Positions 11,447-21,627 of a stretch of DNA of 64,000 nucleotides are shown here, piece after piece. Position 1 is the first letter of the stretch. Each line of letters opens with the position of its first letter. Source of the DNA: Centrapalus pauciflorus (Eukaryota > Streptophyta > Magnoliopsida > Asterales > Asteraceae). The position numbers and the translations under genes are program-made. The stretch lies in assembly GCA_020465985.1 (NCBI GenBank), contig JAANYP010005932.1:326001-390000 (forward strand). The letters run 5' to 3'. The notes beneath the pieces are model-generated. The model had not been told where the DNA came from. It worked only from the letters and a program-made list of their open reading frames with translations, and searched no databases.

Positions 11447-11847
11447 AATATCATTTTGTAGTCAAAAGAGAATCTGGTCCTGAGGAAGAATACAAGAGTA
11501 TGGTTCACCTAGTACAGAGGATGACCAGAGAAGAGCTGACACAAATGCATCGTATTGGAACAGTTAGTCAGTCTAGGTCTCCACTTCTTTGGGTTAAGCA
11601 GAGTGTAAAAGATCTTAAAAGCATTTTTGATCCAGAATCTATCAGAAGTGACATAGAAGCTGCCAAGGATATGAAGATTGTACATGTTGATCTATATGTG
11701 AAATCAAAGACATATAGACTCAAATTTGCAAACGGATCCAACATGTTCTTCAATTTTGAGTTCTTTGATCTTCCAAAAGCATGGTTACTGCAAATAAGTT
11801 CAGTGAAGATTTACTGTGATAAAGAAGAGATGAAAAGAGATTTTTAA
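11447..11847 (+). pseudogene. C-terminal continuation of accessory ORF
   Basis: A frame open from about 11463, with ATG at 11500, to TAA at 11847 lies in a different frame from the ORF ending at 11446. Its residues begin as if in mid-protein (a Glu/Lys-rich run before the ATG) and continue with VKDLKSIFDPESIRSDIEAA and a segment ending KIYCDKEEMKRDF. The simplest reading is that it is the original C-terminus of the preceding protein, separated by one frameshift. A separate small ORF is possible but less likely. Confidence 0.5.
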
Positions 11848-11984
11848 AGGCAATAAAGCAGAAACTTTCACAACTGTAAGTTTATGGATGCCTTAGTTTG
11901 TAGATAATAGTTTTACTTTGTTTTATTTCCTTATTTGTACAAAAACTTAAAGTCTTGTGTAAAGAATTTAAGTTAGGGGGAGAT
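11848..11984 (+). promoter_or_regulatory. 3' untranslated region with polypurine tract
   Basis: The stretch ends in TTAGGGGGAGAT immediately before the LTR start TGTTGG at 11985. This is the expected polypurine tract used to prime plus-strand DNA synthesis in copia elements. Confidence 0.8.
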
Positions 11985-12631
11985 TGTTGGGAAATATTCT
12001 AAGTATGTCAAGCTGTTAGTTAGAATTCTCAAACTGTTAGTAGATTTTCTGTGTAATTACAAAGTTCAAGATGTTAGTTGAGTAAGTTCGAGCTGTTAGT
12101 TCAAAAGTTCAAGCTGCCAGTGCTCAAGTTCAAACTGCTCAACAGACTTCAAGCTGCTCAACAGTTCAATAAACAGAAAGTGCTGAAATTCAGGAAAAGA
12201 TTTATATTCGAAGATTCAAGCATATCTACTACCAGAGAAATCAGAGTTTCTCAAGGAAACAAATCAGAAGGCTTTATATATACATAGAATAGGTTTTTCT
12301 ATTGTAAGTCTGCACGTACATGTTTTGATTCAGTTGTAATTGCTTTCTGATTAAGTTTTCATAAGCCTCTAAGGTTGTAAAACCCTAAGAACAGTCTGTG
12401 TTCTTCGTCTAATCAAACAGATTAGAGGTGATTGTAATCAGTGAGTTTGGCAATATAAAAGATTGATTGTTGATAATATTTATGTGTTATTTGTTTTGAA
12501 AGCTTTTCTTAAAACAGTTAAGTGTTATTCGCAAACTTCTTAATTCGACTTTGATTCAATACAAGGTTATTGGTTTTATACTCTGATTGATTCAAACCAG
12601 TTAATCTTAGGTAGTGATTTTGATCCTGACA
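11985..12631 (+). repeat. 3' LTR of the copia element (647 bp)
   Basis: It begins TGTTGGGAAATATT directly after the polypurine tract and ends CCTGACA where satellite DNA (atttcgttgttg) resumes, giving canonical TG...CA termini. The first 170 bp contain about seven variants of a ~20-bp motif around TCAAGCTGTTAGTT, a likely U3 regulatory minisatellite. No 5' LTR exists in the window for comparison. Confidence 0.85.
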
Positions 12632-15600
12632 ATTTCGTTGTTGAAGCAATAATCCGTTGTGGATTCCATTCGCATTTCATGTGCAGACATATTGACATTC
12701 TCTCTTATTTGGCGAGATCACGTGATGCATCGATATGTGTCTCCCATTTATAGATCAACCGTGACTCACGAATCCAACACATATTATCACGTCAGTATTT
12801 AATACCCTGCAACACTACTACGATGTTTAAGTCAGTGATCTGTAGTATAGGTTTAATGCGAGAGAGTTTAGGGATTTTAGTGTGCATACCTTATTAAGAA
12901 GAGAAAAGTTCTTATTCATATCCTCCTATTCTGATGTTGCAGGAGTCATCCAATAGACTAGAGACATTGGGTACTCCCAGTAACAAATTTTCCCACATAC
13001 CTTTTTCATGAGCTGACATATTGACATTACCTCTTAGTTGACAGGTTCCCGTGATGCATCCAACTGTGTCAACCATTTATTGATCGGAGACTCATGAATC
13101 CAAAACATATTGCCACGCCAGTATTTAATACCCGACATACGTCCATCATTTGGTTAGATGAATTAGAAGAATTATCTACTTATTTAGTGGCAATTGAATG
13201 ACAAATTTATGATTGGTTTATTCTACATTTGTTAGCTAAGAAGCAAAGTTTGACCTTTATCAAACCTAGAATTTTTCAAATTCAAAAACCCTAAAAACCC
13301 TGTGTAACCTAGTTTGCTATTGTTTCTATTCCAGAGGCATACAAATATGAAAATAGCCAACAACAAAACATCTGTAGATGTACAAACCTTGACATTATTC
13401 AGCTTTATTATCTCTACCTTTTTTTTCTATAAAATAAGCATGTTAAATAGATTTGTTTTTGCAAAATTACAAAAGTGAAGTATTAATTCTTACCAAGCAA
13501 GCTCTCTGGTGCTCCAGCATATCTATTAACCTTCCATTCAAGAGAAATTTGACACAACTCTTATCATGTGTTGAAACTATGTATTCATTTTTGTGAAGTG
13601 AATGTGACAAATGAATAGATTGGTTTATGCACGCATTTCGTTGTTGAAGCAATAATCCGTTGTGGATTCCATTCGCATTTCATGTGCAGACATATTGACA
13701 TTCTCTCTTATTTGGCGAGATCACGTGATGCATCGATGTGTGTCACCCATTTATAGATCAACTGTGACTCACGAATCCAACACATATTGTCACGTCAGTA
13801 TTTAATACTCTGCGACACTACTCTGATGCTTAAGTCAGTGATATGTAGTATAGGTTTAATGCGAGAGAATTTAGGGATTTTAGTGTGCATACCTTATTAA
13901 GAATAGAAATGTTCTTATTCATATCCTCCTATTCTGATGTTGCAGGAGTCATCCAATAGACTAGAGACATCTGGTCCTCCTCGTAACAAATTTTCCCACA
14001 TACCTTTTTCATGTGCTAACATATTGACATTACTTCTTAGTTGACAGGATCCCGTGATGCATCCAACTGTGTCAACCATTTATTGGTCTCTAGAGACTCA
14101 TGAATCCAACACATATTTTCACACCAGTATTTAATACCTCCCATACGTCCATCATTTAGTTAGATGAATTAGAAGAATTATCTACTTATTTAGCGGCAAT
14201 TGAATGACAAATTTATGATCGGTTTATTCTACATTAGTTAGCTATGAAGCAAAGTTTGACCTTTAACAAACCCAGAATTTTTCAAATTCAAAAACCCTAA
14301 AAACCCTGTGTAACCTACTTTGCTATTGTTACTATTCCAGGGGCATACAAATATGCAAATAGCCAACAACAAAACATCTGTAGATGTACAAACTTTCACA
14401 TTTTCAGCTTTGTTTTCTCTACCTTTTTTTCTATAAAATAAGCATGTTAAATAGATTTGTTTCTGCAAAATTACAATATTGAAGTATTAATTCTTATCAA
14501 GCAAGCTCTCTGGTGCACCGGTATATCTATTAACCTTCCATTTAAGCGAAATTTGACATAACTCTTATCATGTGTTGAAATTATATATTCATTTTTGTGA
14601 AGTGAATTTGACAAATGAATAGATTGTTGTATGCAAGCAGTTCGTTATTGAAGCATTAATCCGTTGTGGTTTCCATTCGCATTTCATGTGCACACATATT
14701 GACATTCTCTCTTATTTGGCGAGATCACGTGATGCATTGATGTGTGTCGCCCATTTATAGATCAACCGTAACTCACGAATCCAACACATATTGTCACGTC
14801 AGTATTTAATACCCTGCGGCACTACTATGATGCTAAGTCAGTGATCTGTAGTATAGGTTTTATGCGAGAGTTTAAAGATTTTAGTGGGCATACCTTATTA
14901 AGAAGAGAAAAGTTCTTATTTATATCCTCCTAATCTGATGTTGCAAGAGTCACCTAATGGACTAGAGACATCTGGTACTCCTCATAACAAATTTCACTTC
15001 ATCCCCTTTTCAATTGCTAACATATTGACATTACCTCTTATTTAACAGGATCCCGTGATGCATCCAAGTGTGTCACCCATTTATTGATCTACAGTGACTT
15101 ATGAATCCAACACATATTGCTACGTCAGTATATAATACCAGACATACATCATCATTTGGTTAGATGAATTAAAATAATTATCTACTTATTTGGTGGCATT
15201 TGAATGACAAATTTATGAACGGTTTACTTTACATTTGTTAGCTAAGAAAATAAGTTTAACCTTTATAGAACCCCGAATTCTTCAAATTCAAAAACCCTAA
15301 AAAGCGTGTGTAAGGGGCATACAAATGTGCAAATAGCAAACAAAAAACATCTGAACATGTACCCACCTTGACATTATTCAGTTTTGTTTTCTCTACCTTT
15401 TTTTCTATAAATAAGCTTGTTAAATAGATTTGTTACCGCAAAATTATAAAGTTGAAGTATTAATTCTTACCAAGCAAGCACTCTGGTGCACCAGCATATC
15501 TATTAACCTTCCATTGAAGCGTAAATTGACACCACCCTTATCATGTGTTGAAACTATGTAATTATTGTGTGAAGTGAATTTGACAAATGAATAGATTGAT

Positions 15601-18600
15601 GTATGCACGCATTTCTTTGTTGACGCAAAAATCCGTTGTGGATTCCATTCGCATTTCATGTGCAGACATAATGACATTCTCTCTTATTTGGCGAGATCAC
15701 GTGATGCATCGAAGTGTGTCGCCAATTTATTGATCCACAATGACTCACGAATCCAACACATATTGTCACGTTAGTATTTTAGATCCTACGACACTACTCT
15801 GATGCTTAAGACAGTGATAGGCAGTATAGGTTTAATGCAAGAGAGTTTAGGGATTTTAGTGGGCATACCTTATCAAGAAGAGAAAAGTTCTTATTCATAT
15901 CCTCCTATTCTGATGTTGTAGGAGTCATCCAATAGACATGAGACATCTGGTACACGTAACAAATTTCCCTTCATAGCTTTTTCATGTGCTGAAATATTGA
16001 CATTATCTCTAATTTGACCGGAACCCGTGATGCATCCAAGTGTGTCACCCATTTATTGATCTACAGTGACTCATGAATACAACACATATTGACACGCCAG
16101 TATTTATGTGCAGACATGTGCAGACATATTGACATTCTCTCTTATTTCACGACATCACGTGATGCATCGATGTGTGTCGCCCATTTATTGATCAACCGTG
16201 ACTCACGAATCCAACACATATTGTCACGTCAGTATTTAATACCCTGCTACACTACTCTGATGCTTAAGTAAGTCATCTGTAGTATAGGTTTAATGCAAGG
16301 AGTTTAAGGTTTTTTTAGTGTGCATACCTTTATAAGAAAAGAAAAGTTTTTATTTATACCCTCCTATTCTATGTTGCAGTAATTTATCCAATAGACTAGG
16401 GACATCTAGTCCTCCTCGTAACAAATTTCCCATCATACCTTATTCATGTGCAGACAAATTGATGTTCCCTCTTATTTGACGGGATCCCGTGATGCATCCA
16501 AGTGTGTCGCCCATTTATTGTTCCACAATGACTCACGAATCCAACGCATATTGCCACGTCAGTATATAATACCCGACATACGTCATCACTTGGTTAGATG
16601 AATTATAGGAGTTATCTACTTATTTAGTGGCAATTGAATGACAAATTTATGACCAGTCTATTCAACATTTGTTAGCTAAGAAGCAGAGTTTAACCTTTAT
16701 CAAACCCCGAAAATTTCAAATTCAAAACCCTATAAAACCCTGTGTATCCTAGTTTGATATTGTTCTTATTTCTGGGGCATACAAATATGCAAATAGCCAA
16801 CAACTAAACATCTTAAGATGTACAAACCTTGACATTATTCAGCTTTGTTTACTCTAGCTTTTTTTCCTATAAAATAAGCATTTTAAATAGATATGTTTCT
16901 GTAAAATTACAAAATTGAAGTATTAATTCTTACCAAGCAAACTCTTTAGTGCACCAGCATATCCATTAACCTTCCATTGAAGCGACAATTGACAAAACTC
17001 TTATCATGCGTTGAAACTCTATTTCTATTCATTTTTGTGAAGTGAATTTAACAAATGAATAGATTGGTGTATGCACGCATATCGTTGTTCAAGAAATAAT
17101 CCGGTGTGAATTCCATTTGCATTTCATGTGCAGACATATTGACATTCCCACTTATTTGGCGAGATCACGTGATGCATTGAAGTGTGTCGCCCATTTATTG
17201 ATCCACCATGACACACGAATCCAACACATATTGTCATGTCAGTATTTAATACCCTGCTACACTACTCCGATGCTTAAGTCAGTCATCTGTAGTATAGATT
17301 TAATGCAAGGAGTTTAAGGTTTTTTTAGTGTGCATACCTTTATAAGAAAAGAAAAGTTTTTATTTATACCCTCCTATTCTATGTTGCAGTAATTTATCCA
17401 ATAGGCTAGGGACATCTAGTCCTCCTCGTAACAAATTTCCCCTCATACCTTATTCATTGCAGACAAATTGACGTTCCCTCTTATTTGACGGGATCCCGTG
17501 ATGCATCCAAGCGTGTCGCCCATTTATTGTTCCACAATGACTCACGAATCCAATGCATATTGCCACGTCAGTATTTAATACCTGACATACGTCATCACTT
17601 GGTTAGATGAATTATAGGAGTTATCTACTTATTTAGTGGCAATTGAATGACAAATTTATGACCAGTCTATTCAACATTTGTTAGCTAAGAAGCAGAGTTT
17701 AACCTTTATCAAACCCCGAAAATTTCAAATTCAAAACCCTATAAAACCCTGTGTATCCTAGTTTGATATTGTTCTTATTTATGGGGCATACAGATATGCA
17801 AATAGCCAACAACTAAACATCTTAAGATGTACAAACCTTGACATTATTCAGCTTTGTTTACTCTAGCTTTTTTTCCTATAAAATAAGCATGTTAAATAGA
17901 TATGTTTCTGTAAAATTACAAAATTGAAGTATTAATTCTTACCAAGCAAACTCTTTACTGAACCAGCATATCCATTAACCTTCCATTGAAGCGACAATTG
18001 ACAAAACTCTTATCATGCGTTGAAACTCTGTTTGTATTCATTTTTGTTAAGTGAATATAACAAATGAATAGACTAGTGTATGCACGCATTTCATTGTTGA
18101 AGCAATAATCCGGTGTGAATTCCATTTGCATTTCATGTGCAGACATATTGACATTCCCTCTTATTTGGGAGATCACGTGATGCATCGAAGTGTGTCGCCC
18201 ATTTATTGATCCACCATGACTCACGAATCTAACACATATTGTCATGTCAGTATTTAATACCTTGCTACACTACTCCGATGCTTAAGTCAGTCATCTGTAG
18301 TACAGGTTTATTGCAAGGAGTTTAAGGTTTTTTAGTGTGCATACCTTCATAATAAAAGAAAAGTTTCTATATATACCCTTCTATTCTATGTTGCAGTAGT
18401 TTATCCAATAGACTAGGGACATCTGGTCCTCCTCGTAACAAATTTCCCCTCATACCTTATTCATGTGCAGACAAATTGACGTTCCCTCTTATTTGACGGG
18501 ATACCGTGATGCATCCATGCGTGTCGCCCATTTATTGTTCCACAATGACTCACGAGTCCAACACATATTGCCACGTCAGTATTTAATACCCGACATACGT

Positions 18601-19119
18601 CATCACTTGGTTAGATGAATTAGAGGAGTTATCTACTTATTTAGTGGCAATTGAATGACAAATTTGTGACCAGTTTATTCAACATTTGTTAGCTAAGAAG
18701 CAGTGTTTAACCTTTATCAAACCCCGAAAATTTCAATAAAAGCCTGTGTATCCTAGTTTGACATTGTTCTTTTTTTAGGGGCATACAAATATGCAAATAG
18801 CCAGCAACTAAACATCTAAAGATACACACCTTGACATTATTCAGCTTTGTTTACTCTAGCTTTTTTTCCAATAAAATAAGCATGTTAAATAGATATGTTT
18901 CTGTAAAATTACAAAATTAAAGTATTAATTCTTACCAAGCAAGGTCTCTGGTACGCCAGCATATCCATTAACCTTCCATTGAAGCGACAATTGACACAAC
19001 TTTTATAATGTGTTAATACTCTGTTTGTATTCATTTTTGTGATGTGAAATTAACGAATGAATATTGGTGTATGCACGCATTTCGTTGTTGAAGCAATAAT
19101 TCGGTGTGGATTCCATTCG
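12632..19119 (+). repeat. Satellite-like tandem array, ~1-kb units
   Basis: The marker atttcgttgttgaagcaata recurs at about 12632, 13635, 14639, 15611, 17079, 18088 and 19079, giving units of ~970-1010 bp. A truncated unit joins another at about 16105, where a unit of only ~494 bp breaks off and restarts. Each unit is itself a diverged dimer: the block gtgcagacatattgacatt... cacgtcagtatttaata appears twice per unit, in two subfamilies. Units at 16270-17080 and 17270-18085 look nearly identical, the others diverged. Short minus-strand ORFs (13467-13652, 15444-15677, 17955-18245) encode related peptides that I do not recognise. The copia element above inserted into its left edge. Confidence 0.85.
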
Positions 19120-19123
19120 ACGA

Positions 19124-19402
19124 GGAGGCATTGTGGTGGAAGGAGAATTTAAGATAACGAGGATCAATGAACACTGAAAACGTTCACTGTTTGTACGAAC
19201 GCAGAAAACGTAATTATGAAGTTTTATAAGGACATGCATGTAATAAAGAAATTTATAAGGATATATGTGTAATTATCAAAATTTATAAGTGTATATCCGT
19301 AATAAAACTTCAACCACTGAACGTGGGATGTACATACAATGAACGTTTTCAGTGCTCATTGATCCCCATTTTATGTCATTCTCCTCCAGCCACAATGCCT
19401 CC
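19124..19402. mobile_element. 279-bp hairpin element at array inversion
   Basis: It starts GGAGGCATTGTGG and ends with the exact reverse complement. The arms continue with imperfect pairing for ~65 bp through the CACTGAAAACGTTCA region. No target duplication is visible; instead the flanks (ggattccatt left, aatggaatcc right) are satellite sequence in opposite orientations. It could be a MITE caught at the inversion point or the loop of the inversion itself. Confidence 0.65.
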
Positions 19403-19409
19403 CACCAAA

Positions 19410-19925
19410 TGGAATCCACACCGAATCTTTGAAAATCTATTCATTTTTCAAATTCACTTCACAAAAATGAATACAAAGAGTTTCAACCCATTATAAGAGA
19501 TGTATCAACTGTCCCGTCAATGGAAGGTTAATGGATGCGCTGGTGCACCAAAGAGCTTGCTTGGTAACAGTTAATACTTTTATTTTGTAATTTACATAAT
19601 CAAATCTATTTAACATGCTTATTTTACAGGAAAAAAAAGCTAGAGGAAACAAAGCTGAAGAATGCCAAGATTTGTACATCTTCACATGTTTTGTTGTTAG
19701 CTTTTTGCATATTTGTATGCCCCTGAAATAATAACTATATCAAACTAGGTTACACAGGTTTTGTAGGGTTTTTGAATTTGCAAATTTTGGGGTTTATGAA
19801 GATTAAACTCTGCTTTTTTGCTAACAAATGTAGAATAATCTAGACAAAAATTTGTCATTCAATTGCCACTATATAAGTTGATAACTCCTCTAATTCATCT
19901 AACTAAGCTTCTATAGTATCGAATT
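19410..19925 (-). repeat. Inverted partial satellite unit
   Basis: This is the reverse complement of part of the ~1-kb unit of 12632-19119: ccaaatggaatccacaccgaat, the ttcacttcacaaaaatgaat block, the ttaccaagcaagctct block read backwards, and the gcatatttgtatgcccc block follow in mirrored order. The similarity fades near 19925. Confidence 0.75.
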
Positions 19926-20779
19926 GTTTTAGTTTATTAATTCTGCCAGTTGTTTTAAAAGGTCAATCTCCAGAGAACATATTTAGGTATCGTATATTGG
20001 GTGGAACTTTAATTTTTTAAAATTTTTCTAGTTCTAGTAACCTATCCCCTTGGATATCTACCATCAATCTTTGAAAAGTCCATATTGGGGGTTTTTTATT
20101 GGGCTACTTGTATATTCTGATGTTGTGAGACTCTATGTTGAAATTAAGCCTAAACTAAGGGTCCTATGTGCAATTGATGTATAAATATTACATGAATCAT
20201 CAAGGGTTATTATTAGTAAATATTTTAAGGATGAATTTATAATTGGAGTCTTGAGTTATGACGACTATCAATGTTAGGGTATAATAATAAAATTTAAGAG
20301 CTAATGTTGTAACATTCATCGTCGACATATCATGTAAAAAAGAGAGAAATTTGAGTGGTGATTATTACAAGATGTATTACTAACGAGAGATGAAGTAAGC
20401 TGATATTGTTAGTAGCAATTTGGGGCAATATCGACTAACGATGTTAATACAATGGAGATTGTTATGAAAAATAATTGTTAGTAATGTTATAAATGATAAC
20501 GGTATGTTGAATTATAAACTTTAATGTGAAAAAATTGGAGCTAAAAGATTATGAAATGAATAAATCATCTATCTTTTGCTGCAAAATGAGAAGGACGAGA
20601 AGAACCTGAAGGTGATGTAGAATGATGTAAGATAAACAAGTATGTCTAATAATAAACTCAGTAAAATGTGATTGCTAAATAATCATTGAACTTTTAAGGA
20701 GACATTGTTATAGGATAAAACAAATGTGACTGATTGATAAAGGAATGGTATCGTAAAGAAGACTAAATTCAAAATAGTT
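19926..20779. other. Non-coding DNA, nothing recognised
   Basis: AT-rich sequence with no supported ORF, tandem repeat or LTR terminus. It may be part of the decayed gypsy relic to its right, but I could not align any domain to it. Confidence 0.5.
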
Positions 20780-21624
20780 GTTTCATCACATTTTTTTTTT
20801 CGAAAATGTGGATATCGAAATGGTCTTACATTAACCTGGGTGGTTTTAGGCACGAAGGAATATGATGATTAATAGCCGTTGAGGAGGTAACCCTTTTGAA
20901 AGGAAAAAAAAGTCAGAGTACTGATTGAGTATTCTTTTCAAGAGCTTGAAATGGAAATTGCATCCATGATTCTTTAAAGTCAAATAAAGTGGGTCCATAT
21001 GTTACAAGCCATTGGAGACCAAGTAACATACCAACTCCATATATAGGTAGGAGAAAAAAAATCCAACGTGCACTTGTAAGCATCTAAGTCCACTAACCTC
21101 TTTATAAAAGCCTACACTTTGCATGACGTCATGTTCCCTACAATTACTTGAAGATGGTGGGAAGGTAGTATAGTCAGTCCTAAAAACTCAACTACTTGGT
21201 TTTGTAGGAAATAATGAGTGAAGCCATGTAAGGATTTGCCATTAACTTCTCTCCAATCAGTCGAAGTCAGAGCATGATAAGTAACTGTTGGAACTTTAGT
21301 GGTTAAAGGATCCATGTGAGTAACAGAGTCAAGTTAGTCACTTGATGATTGATCATCAACTGTTTTGGAATAGTACTCAATCACCAAGTGTCTTGGAATA
21401 GTACTCATTTATGTTTTCTGGCTGACAATGATGACCTAATTGAAACTTTTCATCACAATTATAACAGAGCCCTTTTTCCTAAGGAGCGCCATATCAGCCG
21501 TGGTAAGGCAGCCAATGGGATGAGGAAGTGTTTGTGTCTGCTTAATGTCCACTTTAAGACCAGAAAGAAAACATTTAGAATGTGAGAAACTAGATACATG
21601 ATTAGAGAGTGACGTAAATTCCAA
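20780..21624 (-). pseudogene. Decayed gypsy gag-protease-RT fragments
   Basis: Three short gypsy landmarks occur in the right order on the minus strand. Near 21480-21440 a gag zinc-knuckle region is readable one frame away from the long ORF (CYNCDEKF, ending HHC). At 21220-21120 is a protease-like block (THYFLQNQVVEFLGLTILPS, then VIVGN) without its catalytic triad. Near 20850-20803 the RT entry motif is seen (VNVRPFRYPHF). Most of protease and all later domains are deleted, and frames change between blocks. The complete retroelement at 21628 inserted immediately beside it. Confidence 0.6.
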
Positions 21625-21627
21625 TAA

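Larger units (their letters stand above)
4608..12631 (+). mobile_element. 5'-truncated Ty1/copia element with accessory ORF
   Basis: The order is gag tail, protease, integrase, RT, RNase H, spacer, accessory ORFs, polypurine tract, 3' LTR. This order (integrase before RT, extra ORF after pol) is that of Sirevirus-type copia elements. The 5' LTR, primer-binding site and N-terminal gag are missing; the left edge abuts a truncated gypsy element in opposite orientation. The right edge enters satellite DNA directly, so the element had inserted into that array. Pol has several stops and frameshifts, so it is not autonomous. Confidence 0.8.
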
